Positions 53,214-62,332 of a stretch of DNA of 64,000 nucleotides are shown here, piece after piece (position 1 is the first letter of the stretch; the number at the start of each line of letters is the position of its first letter). The DNA is from UBA4416 sp040386075 (GTDB taxonomy: Bacteria > Bacteroidota > Bacteroidia > B-17B0 > Aurantibacillaceae). The stretch covers positions 62,001 through 126,000 of the forward strand of contig JAZKGE010000032.1 of assembly GCA_040386075.1 (NCBI GenBank), written 5' to 3'. A program made the translations under genes and the position numbers. The notes beneath the pieces are model-generated. The model searched no databases. It worked only from the letters and a program-made list of their open reading frames with translations, and was not told where the DNA came from.

Positions 53214-53905
53214 AATTTTAAATAGATCCCTGTATTTGCTCCTACCGAGTAAAAAGTACCGCTTACCGGAAAATCTACCAGCGGCCTGATAAAACTTCTA
53301 AAACTTGGTTCTATTTTCACAAACAGTTTATCACTGATGTCATAACTTATACCAACACCTGCTAAAACAGCTAACTCGGTCTTAGGAATATTTTGCTGTT
53401 CAAATGCTGTTGATGTTTCCTTACTTCCTTCAGAAGTAACAGTAGTTTTTTTACCCATGAATATGTTAACCGAACAGCCAATGCTTGGAAAAATTTTTAG
53501 TTTAGTATTGATCAGGTAAACATTTACTTTCAGTGGAATTTCTAAATACTGGTAAGTATATGTTATGGTTTTTTCAGGTTCGGTCACATAACCTTCTGTT
53601 GGAGTTAACCATGAAAAAGAACCTGCAAGCGTTTTTTGGCCTTTGGTGGAATATAAAGCGCCAAACTCGACCCCTATCTTTTCTAGTAGCTGATAACGAA
53701 GATTAATGCCGGTTGTAAAACCCATCTTCCCTTTTTCGGTCATGTTTGAAGAGCCTTTTTCACTGGCTTTTGCATACGGTGTTCTGAAACAAAAGTCGGG
53801 CGAATAACTAAGACCGACTGCCCATTTTTTGGTTTTTAAGCTGTCTGGAGTTGTTGCAAGGAGCATCCCTGAAGAAAAAAGAAGAGTGAAGATCAGTAAT
53901 CGCAT
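53210..53905 (-). CDS. Outer-membrane beta-barrel protein (PorT/OmpW-like size)
   Basis: A 231-residue exported protein with signal peptide MRLLIFTLLFSSGMLLATT and amphipathic strands (KWAVGLSYSPDFCFR, TTGINLRYQLLEKIGVEFGALYSTKG, TYQYLEIPLKVNVYLI, KLKIFPSIGCSVNIFMG) ending in YSVGANTGIYLKF with a terminal Phe, typical of small eight-stranded barrels with the outer membrane beta-barrel domain common in Bacteroidota. The central YLEIPLKV and the terminal phenylalanine strand are common signatures. It is monocistronic on the minus strand. Confidence 0.82.
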   Translation of the reverse strand: MRLLIFTLLFSSGMLLATTPDSLKTKKWAVGLSYSPDFCFRTPYAKASEKGSSNMTEKGKMGFTTGINLRYQLLEKIGVEFGALYSTKGQKTLAGSFSWLTPTEGYVTEPEKTITYTYQYLEIPLKVNVYLINTKLKIFPSIGCSVNIFMGKKTTVTSEGSKETSTAFEQQNIPKTELAVLAGVGISYDISDKLFVKIEPSFRSFIRPLVDFPVSGTFYSVGANTGIYLKF

Positions 53906-54051
53906 AAAATCAAGAGGTTGTCTAGTTGCTAGTGTTTTTGTAAATCTAACAAAAGTGATATCATAAGCAAAAAAATTAAGTCCGTTTTTTATAGATAATA
54001 ACTAACACAATGTCAGATTTAATAAACCAACTATTTTACTTACTTTTATGC

Positions 54052-54828
54052 ATGGCATCACCAGTAAAAGCAAAGAAACATTTAGGCCAGCATTTTTTAA
54101 CCGACCTTAACATCGCACAAAAAATTGTGAATGCGCTGCCGCAAGATAACTTGCCGGTATTAGAAATTGGTCCCGGAACAGGAGTCCTGACTCAATACCT
54201 GATCGAGAAAGACAATTTCACTGCTTTTGATATTGATGCAGAATCTATAGAATTCTTAAAGCAAAAATACCCTCAACATCAACATAAGATACAATTTCAG
54301 GATTTTTTAGAAGCCGACTTAAGTCCCTTTGCCAGCAAAGGAAATTTTAAAGTGGTTGGCAATTTTCCCTATAATATTTCCACACAGATCATGTTCAAGG
54401 TGTTGGAGCATCGTGCTGACGTGACCTCTCTTGTTGGGATGTTTCAGAAGGAAGTAGCACAGCGGATTGCCGAGAAACCTGGATCGAAAACCTATGGCAT
54501 CTTAAGTGTATTGCTGCAGGCCTTTTATAAAATAGAATATTTGTTTACGGTGAGTGAGCATGTGTTTAATCCACCGCCGAAAGTAAAATCGGCAGTAATA
54601 AGGTTAACCAGAAATGCAACCGGAAAATTGAATTGTAACGAAGACTTGTTTTTTAAGGTAGTGAAAGCTTCTTTTAATCAGCGGCGAAAAACTGTACGTA
54701 ATTCGGTGAAAGTATTAAGCGGTAATGCTGTAGTTGAATCTGTTTATTTGGACAAACGTGCCGAGCAATTATCTGTGTCGGAGTTTGTCGAATTAACCAA
54801 TTCTATTGAAAAGGTCATCCGGCTATAA
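54052..54828 (+). CDS. rsmA: 16S rRNA (adenine1518/1519-N6)-dimethyltransferase
   Basis: RsmA (KsgA) dimethylates two adjacent adenines in helix 45 of 16S rRNA during 30S assembly. From the ATG at 54052 (MASPVKAKKHLGQHFLTD) the protein has 258 residues: GQHFLTDLNIAQKIV, SAM motif VLEIGPGTGVLTQYLI, the acidic residue in FDIDAESI, catalytic NFPYNIST, MFQKEVAQRI and the C-terminal FNPPPKVKSAVIRL with RRKTVRNSVK. An earlier in-frame ATG at 54010 would add 14 unrelated residues. It follows the family order seen with TPR and DUF4286 genes. Confidence 0.97.
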   Translation: MASPVKAKKHLGQHFLTDLNIAQKIVNALPQDNLPVLEIGPGTGVLTQYLIEKDNFTAFDIDAESIEFLKQKYPQHQHKIQFQDFLEADLSPFASKGNFKVVGNFPYNISTQIMFKVLEHRADVTSLVGMFQKEVAQRIAEKPGSKTYGILSVLLQAFYKIEYLFTVSEHVFNPPPKVKSAVIRLTRNATGKLNCNEDLFFKVVKASFNQRRKTVRNSVKVLSGNAVVESVYLDKRAEQLSVSEFVELTNSIEKVIRL

Positions 54829-54899
54829 TTTCGCCTACAAAAAAAACCTATTTACCGAAGTTATTGGTTGTCCTGTAAAAGCTTTTTTATCTTAGCAGG

Positions 54900-55934
54900 A
54901 TGACACAGCAAAGAAGAACTATATTTATTCACATTTTAGGATGTCTGGTGTTCTTATCTTTGCCTGTATTATTTTCTCCTGATTTTGGAGATACAGCGAA
55001 CATGATTCGTATTCGTCCTTTTCAGAGAGATTTTGTGACAACCGTATTGCTACTTGTCTTTTTTTATATAAATTATTATGTCTTAATACCACAGTTCTAT
55101 ATTCCAAAACGATTCTTTATTTTTTCAGTTTTTGTTACCCTAGGTTTTTTAATAACTGCCTTGGTTCCTGAACTATTACTCATGGGCCATAATCATCATC
55201 ATCCAATGCATGGTCATGGTAATTTCAATCCGCCGCCGCGTAAAATGGGCTTCCTCTTTTTTTTAAGTCACAGATCAATAAATTTTTTGATCGTATTTGT
55301 ATTTTCATTATTGCTTAAGGTCAGAGAGCGTTTAAAGCAAACTGAGACAGAGAAATCGAATGCAGAATTATCTTATTTGAAAGCACAGATCAATCCTCAC
55401 TTTTTATTTAATACACTTAACAGTATTTATTCACTGGCTATTCAAAAGAACGACCGAACAGCAGATGCTGTTGTAAAGCTGTCGGATATGATGCGCTATG
55501 TGTTGAATGACAGCAACACTAATTTTGTACTGTTGGAAAAAGAAATAAATTACATTACCAGCTACATCGAACTACAACGCATGCGACTGGCCTCTAACGT
55601 GCAACTTTCTTATGTTTGTGAAGGAAATATCAGAGATAAAAAGATCGCCCCATTGGTGTTGATCCCTTTTATTGAGAATGCTTTTAAGCATGGTGTTAAC
55701 TCCGAAGAAAATTCTAATATTGACATTAAAATATCGATTACTGACCTTCATTTGAAAATATTTGTGAAAAATAATTGTGTAACGACCAATAACAATACCC
55801 TCAATAAAAGCGGTCTTGGAATTGAGAACACTATTGCCCGTTTAAAATTATTATACCCTAAAAATTATACATTAAATATTTCAGAAGTAGATAAAACCTT
55901 TACTGTAAGCCTTATCCTTAACATTCATGATTAA
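54900..55934 (+). CDS. LytS-type sensor histidine kinase with His-rich loop
   Basis: A 344-residue membrane kinase. Four hydrophobic segments lie near residues 8-26, 45-65, 72-94 and 118-140. Between the third and fourth is a His-rich loop, HNHHHPMHGHG (about 97-107), predicted extracytoplasmic if the N-terminus is inside. The His-kinase domain (PF06580 type) has the phospho-acceptor His167 in QINPHFLFNTLNS, followed by MMRYVLND and an ATP-binding domain with VLIPFIENAFKHGV and GLGIENTIARL. It overlaps the LytTR regulator by 8 bases. A metal-sensing role for the loop is inference. It is upstream of three T9SS cargo genes on the same strand. Confidence 0.9.
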   Translation: MTQQRRTIFIHILGCLVFLSLPVLFSPDFGDTANMIRIRPFQRDFVTTVLLLVFFYINYYVLIPQFYIPKRFFIFSVFVTLGFLITALVPELLLMGHNHHHPMHGHGNFNPPPRKMGFLFFLSHRSINFLIVFVFSLLLKVRERLKQTETEKSNAELSYLKAQINPHFLFNTLNSIYSLAIQKNDRTADAVVKLSDMMRYVLNDSNTNFVLLEKEINYITSYIELQRMRLASNVQLSYVCEGNIRDKKIAPLVLIPFIENAFKHGVNSEENSNIDIKISITDLHLKIFVKNNCVTTNNNTLNKSGLGIENTIARLKLLYPKNYTLNISEVDKTFTVSLILNIHD

Positions 55935-56613
55935 AGCATTAGCCATAGATGACGAACCATTAGCACTTAGTGTGATCGAAACTTTTTGTTCGCAGGTAGA
56001 TTATATCAATCTGCAAAAAACATTTACAAAACCTAACGAGGCATTAAAGCACTTGAATAAATATCCTGTAGACCTTCTATTCCTGGATATTCACATGCCG
56101 GCTCTTACGGGCATTGATTTTTACAAGAATATAGAACAGAACACCATGGTTATTTTTTGCACGGCACATGGCCAGTATGCCGTTGAAGGCTTTAACCTCA
56201 ATGCATTGGATTACCTGTTGAAGCCATTTACCTTTGAACGCTTTCAACAGGCTACAGAAAAAGCCAGAGATTATTTCTCTCAGTTGAGCAGCCAAAAAAC
56301 GGTGGAACATATTTTTGTGAGAGCCGATTACAGTCTTCAAAAAATTACACTGGATGATATTTTATATATTGAAGCTTTGGATGATTATTTGAAGATCTAT
56401 TTGCATCAGCAAAAAACCATTGTTGCCCGGATGACGATGAAAACGATGCTTGAAAAATTGCCGGCTACTGATTTTATTCGCGTACACCGGTCATTCATTA
56501 TTCCTATCAAAAAAGTAGAAAGCTTAAGAAATAAAACATTCCAGATATCGGATCGAAAGATCCCTGTAGGTAATAGTTATGAAGTTGAAGTGTTAAAACA
56601 CTTCAGCTATTAA
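55927..56613 (+). CDS. LytTR-family response regulator
   Basis: A 228-residue regulator: receiver domain with ALAIDDEPLALSVIE, phospho-acceptor Asp in LLFLDIHMPALTG (about residue 57), FCTAHGQYAVEGF and DYLLKPF, followed by a LytTR DNA-binding domain from about residue 125 with IFVRADYSLQKITLDDILYIEALDDYLKIYL and FIRVHRSFIIPIKKVE, GNSYEVEVLKHF at the end. It overlaps the kinase gene. The closest downstream gene is the exported arylsulfotransferase-like gene 80 bases later, a candidate target. Confidence 0.93.
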   Translation: MIKALAIDDEPLALSVIETFCSQVDYINLQKTFTKPNEALKHLNKYPVDLLFLDIHMPALTGIDFYKNIEQNTMVIFCTAHGQYAVEGFNLNALDYLLKPFTFERFQQATEKARDYFSQLSSQKTVEHIFVRADYSLQKITLDDILYIEALDDYLKIYLHQQKTIVARMTMKTMLEKLPATDFIRVHRSFIIPIKKVESLRNKTFQISDRKIPVGNSYEVEVLKHFSY

Positions 56614-56644
56614 CCTCAAAAAACCTGATTTTTATCTCAAATAG

Positions 56645-56675
56645 TTGCTATAATTTAACGATTAAGTTACTTTTA
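56645..56675 (+). promoter_or_regulatory. Candidate promoter of the secreted three-gene operon
   Basis: TTG at 56645-56647 is separated by 20 bases from TACTTTTA (56668-56675), close to the Bacteroidota TTG-N19-21-TAnnTTTG pattern except for the last base. It ends 18 bases before the ATG at 56694. Confidence 0.4.
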
Positions 56676-56693
56676 GTTAATAATTAATAAACT

Positions 56694-58394
56694 ATGAAGA
56701 AATTATTTACTAAAATTTTATTGACGGCTACATGTATTTTAGGTTCATCAGCTTTAAATGCTCAACAATGGGATGGCTTAACACTCTACAGTGTTCAGAA
56801 CTCTACAACTGCCCGGTTAGTGGATACCGCTAATGTAGTTGTAAAAACCTGGACAGGTCTTACAACCGGTACGGCTTATTCTCCTTATTTAATGCCTGGA
56901 GGAGTATTGGTTAGAAGTGTGAAAATTTCAAACGCTACATTCAACGGCGGTGGCGCAGCAGGAGGAATTCAGAAGCATGATTATAATGGAACTTTATTAT
57001 GGGATTACACACACTCGTCTTCAACCTATTACTCTCATCACGATCATTGCCCATTGCCTAACGGAAACGTATTAATGATCTGTTATGAATCCAAAACACA
57101 AGCGCAATTAATTGCTGCAGGCGGCACGGCTACCTTGGCTTCTATTTGGCCCGAAAAGATCATTGAAGTGCAACCTACCGGACTTACAACCGGAACGATT
57201 GTTTGGGAATGGCATGTATGGGATCATTTGGTACAAAACGCAAATATCAGCTTACCTAATTACCAAACATCCATTGTTAATCATCCTGAATTGCTGAATA
57301 TTAATTACCTGCCACAAAAAGACTGGATGCATATGAACGGAATAGATTACAACCCTATTTTAGATCAGATCATTGTTAGCTCTCATAATCTTAACGAATG
57401 GTATGTAATTGACCATAGTACAACAACTGCGCAGGCGGCTTCTCATAGCGGCGGTAATTCAGGAAAAGGCGGCGATTTTTTATACCGTTGGGGAAATCCG
57501 GCAGCCTACCAGGCAGCGGGTACCAAAATTTTAAAAGTAACACATGATGCTCATTGGATTCCTGAATATCCAGGTGTGACCTATGCGAATAGCGGAAGAA
57601 TGGTAGGATTCAATAACCAGGGCGTTTCTACTTCTGTGTCTTCAGTTGATCAGATCGTTGCTCCATTGATGACAAATTATAATTACAGCCTGACAGCGGG
57701 ATCAGCGTATTTACCTTCTAGTTATTTACAACGTACTTCAGGTTTTGGGTATACCAGTAACATGGGATGTTCAGAACAATATCCTAACGGTAACCAATTA
57801 GTGTGCATGGCAGTATCCGGCAAGATCTATGAGTTAAATCCTGCGGGAACGCCTATATTTACAATAACTGCAACCGGTTCAACATCGCAGGCTCACCGTT
57901 ACTCTACCTGTTATATTAATAACCCTGCACCTACACAACCAACCATTACCACCAGCGGCAATGACCTAACAACTACTGCGGCTACTACATATCAGTGGTA
58001 TCATAACGGAGTTGCAGTAAGCGGGGCTACTTCTCAAAACTATACACCAGCCCAAAACGGTATTTATGTTGTAAGAACAACCGATGCAAATGGATGTGTA
58101 TATGCTTACTCACAAGGGTATGCTCATTCTATTTCTACCGCAATTGAAGAATTGGAAGGAAAGAATATTTCTATTTACCCAAATCCATCAACCGGTATTT
58201 TTGATATTGATCTGAATTACCAGAATCCTAAAAAATTGGTCGTAATGGTTTATGACGCTTTTGGAAAAATGGTTTTTTCTGCCGAGAATTCCTCCCGTAT
58301 TGATTTGACCCAATTAGCAAACGGAGTCTATTCTATGTCGATAGCATTGGATAACAAGAAGCCGGTTTATAAAAAGGTAGTCTTAAGTAAATAG
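56694..58394 (+). CDS. Arylsulfotransferase (ASST)-like secreted protein, T9SS type A
   Basis: A 566-residue secreted protein with signal peptide MKKLFTKILLTATCILGSSALNA. The central 400 residues form a likely beta-propeller with arylsulfotransferase motifs: the HHDHCPLPNGNVLMI segment (about 113-127), IVWEWHVWDHL, KDWMHMNGIDYNP, QIIVSSHNLNEWYVIDHST, FLYRWGNP and THDAHWIP. A single Ig-like segment (YQWYHNGVAVSGATSQNYTP) leads to a type A sorting domain, ISIYPNPSTGIFDIDL to KKVVLSK. Bacterial ASSTs transfer sulfate between phenols using an active-site His; activity here is not shown. First gene of a tight operon with the next two. Confidence 0.88.
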   Translation: MKKLFTKILLTATCILGSSALNAQQWDGLTLYSVQNSTTARLVDTANVVVKTWTGLTTGTAYSPYLMPGGVLVRSVKISNATFNGGGAAGGIQKHDYNGTLLWDYTHSSSTYYSHHDHCPLPNGNVLMICYESKTQAQLIAAGGTATLASIWPEKIIEVQPTGLTTGTIVWEWHVWDHLVQNANISLPNYQTSIVNHPELLNINYLPQKDWMHMNGIDYNPILDQIIVSSHNLNEWYVIDHSTTTAQAASHSGGNSGKGGDFLYRWGNPAAYQAAGTKILKVTHDAHWIPEYPGVTYANSGRMVGFNNQGVSTSVSSVDQIVAPLMTNYNYSLTAGSAYLPSSYLQRTSGFGYTSNMGCSEQYPNGNQLVCMAVSGKIYELNPAGTPIFTITATGSTSQAHRYSTCYINNPAPTQPTITTSGNDLTTTAATTYQWYHNGVAVSGATSQNYTPAQNGIYVVRTTDANGCVYAYSQGYAHSISTAIEELEGKNISIYPNPSTGIFDIDLNYQNPKKLVVMVYDAFGKMVFSAENSSRIDLTQLANGVYSMSIALDNKKPVYKKVVLSK

Positions 58395-58420
58395 CATCAC
58401 AAATTTTTAAAATAAAAAGC

Positions 58421-59416
58421 ATGAAAAAAATTCTACTAGGTTTATCATTCATTTTTGCAGTAACCCATCTGGCTGCAAAAAAAGTAAAATTCGCGGTTGA
58501 CATGACCGGACAAACTATCAGCGCATTTGGTGTGCACATAGTTGGTGATTTTCAGGAAGCAGCTGGGTACCCTTTAAACTGGGATCCGGCAGCTACAACA
58601 CTTATGCAGGAAGGAGGCACAGATATTTACAGCATTGTTGTGAATATCCCTGCTTTTAATAAATATGAATACCTTTTTGTAAATGGCGATCAAACGTATG
58701 AGGTAGAATTTGTGCCGGACGAATCTCGTGTAGGATATAATTTTGATGATAACAGATGGTTATATGTAGATTCGTTGGCAAATGATACGTCGTTTGTTGG
58801 TGCTATTTTATTTGGAGGTAATGCTCCTGCAGGATTAAGTTTAGTTCGTTTTAAAGTAGATATGAACAGTGCATTACCTGTTTCTTCAAACGGAGTGCAT
58901 GTTGGAGATAATATGAATGGATTTAGCACTACCAAAGTGCCATTGTATACATTTGGCGGCAATATTTATGAGATCATCAGTTATTACCAAAATAATTCAT
59001 ACGCATTTAAATATTTTAACGGAAATACTGTTGCAACGGCGGAAACGATATCCGGTTCATGCGATGTTTTTGGCAACAGGGGCTTAACTGTTATAAAAGA
59101 TACTGTAATGCTGCCTGTTTGTTTTTCAAGTTGTAGCGCTTGCCTGACAGCTTCTGTAAAAGAGAACCAAAACGTGAATTTATTCAGCATGTTTCCTAAT
59201 CCTGCAAAAAACAAAATCACTATTCGATCTTCTCAAAACGCAATGATCGAATCCGTTTTAATTTATAATATTGCCGGAGAATTAGTCAAACATGTTTCGC
59301 ATATTGGTCAGGAAGATGTTACTCTTAACTGTGTCGATCTTTCAACAGGATTGTATACAGTACGGGTGTCTAATATATACAAACAAGCTCAACATTTAAA
59401 GTTAATTATCGAATAA
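58421..59416 (+). CDS. T9SS type A protein with two carbohydrate-binding-like beta domains
   Basis: A 331-residue exported protein (signal MKKILLGLSFIFAVTHLAA). Two related beta domains are visible: KVKFAVDMTGQTISAFGVHIVGDF with WDPAATTL and YEYLFVNGDQTYEVEFVP (about residues 21-115), and LVRFKVDMNSALPVSSNGVHVGDNM (about 144-240), ending in CFSSCSAC. This V.F.VDM...GVHI.G pattern is common in Bacteroidota secreted proteins and resembles starch-binding-like (CBM-type) folds. A type A sorting domain (MFPNPAKNKITIRS...GLYTVRV) closes the protein. The substrate is unknown. It lies between the ASST-like and CotH genes in the operon, 2 bases before the latter. Confidence 0.82.
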   Translation: MKKILLGLSFIFAVTHLAAKKVKFAVDMTGQTISAFGVHIVGDFQEAAGYPLNWDPAATTLMQEGGTDIYSIVVNIPAFNKYEYLFVNGDQTYEVEFVPDESRVGYNFDDNRWLYVDSLANDTSFVGAILFGGNAPAGLSLVRFKVDMNSALPVSSNGVHVGDNMNGFSTTKVPLYTFGGNIYEIISYYQNNSYAFKYFNGNTVATAETISGSCDVFGNRGLTVIKDTVMLPVCFSSCSACLTASVKENQNVNLFSMFPNPAKNKITIRSSQNAMIESVLIYNIAGELVKHVSHIGQEDVTLNCVDLSTGLYTVRVSNIYKQAQHLKLIIE

Positions 59417-59417
59417 C

Positions 59418-61685
59418 ATGCGCTTATCCATACTTTCATTTTTAGGTGTAATTATTTTGTGCGGGAAAATTTCCGCACAAAATTTTTATGACCAAAACAC
59501 GATTCAAAAAATTGAGATCCAATTTACCCAATCAAATTGGGATTATCAATTGGATACCGCTAAAGTAGGTGCAGAAGGCTATATAATGGCAGCATCCGTG
59601 ACCATTAATGGCGTTTATTTTGATAGTGTAGGAGTAAAATATAAAGGAAACAGTTCTTATAATCCTACATACAATAAAAACCCCTTGCATATTGAATTAG
59701 ATGGATTTAAAGATCAATCTTATCTTGGTATAAAAGATATCAAACTTGGAAATAATTATGCTGATCCATCCATGATCAGGGAAGTATTAGGATATGACAT
59801 TCTCAAAAACTATATGCACTGTCCAGAGGCTAATTTCGCTAAGGTTTACATTAATGGGGCTTATCACGGTGTTTATTCAAATGTAGAAAGTATAGGGAAG
59901 AAATTTTACGCTAAACACTATCATTCGTCTGGCAACACAGCTATTAAATGCAACCCTATTGTAAACCCAAGTGCCAATACAAAATCAAACTTAAAATATT
60001 TTACAACAGGAGATAGCAGTAATTATTTTAATTTTTATGAATTAAAATCAGATTACGGATGGAATAGCCTAAGGGCCTTGGCAGACACAGTAACTAACCA
60101 TCAATCGCGGTTTGCAAGTAATGTAGACGTTGACAGACTTATCTGGATGCTGGCATTTAATAATGTGAACGTGAACCTGGATAGTTACAGCGGTGCATTT
60201 TGCCAGAATTATTATTTATATAAAGACAATACAAATCACTATAACACTACCATTTGGGATCTGAACATGTGTTTTGGAGGCTTTCCTTATTTAGGTAACA
60301 GTAATAGTAGTTTGGCTCAATTGAACATTACAAGCATGCAACAAATGCTTATTAGCATTCACGCCACAGATGTTTATTGGCCAATGATCAATATCATTAA
60401 CAGTAATGCCCAGTATAAAAAAATGTTGGTAGCACACATGCGTACGATCGTTAATGAATATATTGCCAGTGGAAATTATATTACAAGAGCTAATCAGTTT
60501 CAGGCACTTATTGACACATCGGTTCAGAGCGATAATTTTAAATTTTATTCATATCCTCAGTTTCAAACCGGATTAACAAGCAACGTTTCAGTTGGCAGTT
60601 ATTCCGTACCAGGCATTAGTAACTTAATGTCAGCTCGTTTAATTTATTTGCAAGGCACCGCAGAATTTGGATACACAGCCCCTGTAATTTCTGCTGTAGC
60701 CGCAAATACTAATTCTCCAGCCATTAATACAACAGTTGCCATTACAGCTAATGTTGTTAATACAAATACAGTTTATCTGGGTTACAGAACAGATAATCAT
60801 CAGAAATTCACACGCGTGTTAATGTATGATGATGGAGCGCATAGTGATGGTGTATCGGGAGATAATGTTTATGGAACAAGTATTACAGTAACGTCTGCCG
60901 AAACTGAGTATTATATTTTTGCTGAAAACACAAACGCCGGAATTTTTTCGCCCGAAAGAGCAGAGCATGAGTTTCATGTACTGCAAACAAATTTAGCACA
61001 GCCTAATTCAGGTGAAGTGGTCATCAATGAGTTTTTAGCAGCCAATAATTTTGGACAAGCAGATGAAAACGGTAAGCATGAAGATTGGATCGAGTTATAT
61101 AATACAACCAATGCAACTTTAAATTTAAGCGGCTTATATTTATCTGATGATTATGCTAACCCAACAAAATATACCATTCCCAATAACACGATCATTCAGC
61201 CAAACGGTTTTTTAACCATCTGGGCAGATGAGGATAACACCAATGAAGCTGAAATACATTGTAATTTTAAGTTATTGAATAGTGGCGAGAAAATAATGCT
61301 CAGTAAAAACACCACGGTTTTGGATAGCATCACTTTTGGATTTCAGGGAGCAGATATTTCAATGGCACGTTGTCCGGATGGTATGGGCGCATTTGCAGCT
61401 TCATCTACTCCAACCTATAATAATAGTAATTGTGCTGTTGGTATAAATGAGATCAACATGGATGCCGCAACATTAACTGTTTTTCCAAATCCTGCTAACG
61501 ATGAGATAACAATCATCTGTAGTGCAAACGCTGTTTTACCGGTTGAAGTTTTAAATGTGGTAGGTGATATGATACTGGAAGAAGAAATGAATCAACGTAT
61601 AAAAATAAATACCTCGGCGTTAAGCCAAGGTATCTACTTTGTAAAGGTGTTGAACAAAACTTTAAAAATTGTTATTACCCACTAA
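59418..61685 (+). CDS. CotH kinase family protein with lamin-tail domain, T9SS type A
   Basis: A 755-residue secreted protein (signal MRLSILSFLGVIILCGKISA). Residues about 30-400 match the CotH spore-coat kinase fold: VGVKYKGNSSY, KNPLHIELDGF, IKDIKLGNNYADPSMIREVLGYDIL, VYINGAYHGVYSNVESIGKKF, MLAFNNVNVNLDSYSGAFCQNYYLY and TIWDLNMCFGG. A beta domain follows, then a lamin-tail domain (about 530-650: EVVINEFLAANN...DWIELYN...LNLSGLYLSDD) and a type A sorting domain (VFPNPANDEITI to IYFVKVL). CotH of Bacillus phosphorylates spore-coat proteins; T9SS relatives are uncharacterised. Its 3' end overlaps the convergent carbonic anhydrase gene by 4 bases. Confidence 0.9.
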   Translation: MRLSILSFLGVIILCGKISAQNFYDQNTIQKIEIQFTQSNWDYQLDTAKVGAEGYIMAASVTINGVYFDSVGVKYKGNSSYNPTYNKNPLHIELDGFKDQSYLGIKDIKLGNNYADPSMIREVLGYDILKNYMHCPEANFAKVYINGAYHGVYSNVESIGKKFYAKHYHSSGNTAIKCNPIVNPSANTKSNLKYFTTGDSSNYFNFYELKSDYGWNSLRALADTVTNHQSRFASNVDVDRLIWMLAFNNVNVNLDSYSGAFCQNYYLYKDNTNHYNTTIWDLNMCFGGFPYLGNSNSSLAQLNITSMQQMLISIHATDVYWPMINIINSNAQYKKMLVAHMRTIVNEYIASGNYITRANQFQALIDTSVQSDNFKFYSYPQFQTGLTSNVSVGSYSVPGISNLMSARLIYLQGTAEFGYTAPVISAVAANTNSPAINTTVAITANVVNTNTVYLGYRTDNHQKFTRVLMYDDGAHSDGVSGDNVYGTSITVTSAETEYYIFAENTNAGIFSPERAEHEFHVLQTNLAQPNSGEVVINEFLAANNFGQADENGKHEDWIELYNTTNATLNLSGLYLSDDYANPTKYTIPNNTIIQPNGFLTIWADEDNTNEAEIHCNFKLLNSGEKIMLSKNTTVLDSITFGFQGADISMARCPDGMGAFAASSTPTYNNSNCAVGINEINMDAATLTVFPNPANDEITIICSANAVLPVEVLNVVGDMILEEEMNQRIKINTSALSQGIYFVKVLNKTLKIVITH

Positions 61686-62329
61686 ACAGGTTGTTTAAAC
61701 TCGTACCTGTATACTGGTTCAATATCACCTTTCTCATCATACACCGCTTTTAATTCGGTGATTAATCCGCTATTTAGTCCATATACCCAGCCATGAATAG
61801 CAAGTTGCTTTCCTTGAGCCCAGGCACTCTGTACTATTTTTGTTTTTGCTAAATGCTGAACCTGTTCAATCACATTCAGTTCCGTTAACCTGTCAATACG
61901 TTTATCTTCGTCTAAAATTGATTCTAATTCTATAAGGTGTTTTTGATAAACATCTTTTATATTTCTTAACCAGTTATCTACCAAGCCGTAACTCCCATTG
62001 CCCATAGCAGCTCTCACGCCACCACAGCCATAATGCCCACATACAATAATATGTTTAACTCCTAATACAGTTACAGCATATTCCAGTACACTCATTAAAT
62101 TCATATCAGTATGTACAACCAGGTTTGCAATATTTCTGTGCACAAACATTTCACCACTTTCAGTATTAGTTACTTCATTAGCAGGCACGCGACTGTCACT
62201 GCAACCGATCCACAAATAATCAGGTTTCTGGCCCAGCGATAATTTTTTGAAATACTCGGGATCATCAAATGTTTTCTCCATCGCAAAACGCCTGTTGCCA
62301 TCTATTAATTTTTGATATGCTTTATCCAT
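61682..62329 (-). CDS. Beta-class carbonic anhydrase
   Basis: This zinc enzyme interconverts CO2 and bicarbonate. The 215-residue protein shows zinc ligands in IGCSDSRVPANE (Cys and Asp-Arg dyad, about 41-52), HRNIANLVVHTDMN and HIIVCGHYGCGGVRAAM (His and Cys, about 94-110), followed by the C-terminal beta region with WVYGLNSGLITEL. The length and motifs fit the Can/Icf type. It lies 3 bases after the SulP transporter gene on the same strand, so they are probably cotranscribed and act together in bicarbonate supply. No signal peptide, so cytoplasmic. Confidence 0.95.
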   Translation of the reverse strand: MDKAYQKLIDGNRRFAMEKTFDDPEYFKKLSLGQKPDYLWIGCSDSRVPANEVTNTESGEMFVHRNIANLVVHTDMNLMSVLEYAVTVLGVKHIIVCGHYGCGGVRAAMGNGSYGLVDNWLRNIKDVYQKHLIELESILDEDKRIDRLTELNVIEQVQHLAKTKIVQSAWAQGKQLAIHGWVYGLNSGLITELKAVYDEKGDIEPVYRYEFKQPV

Positions 62330-62332
62330 AAT

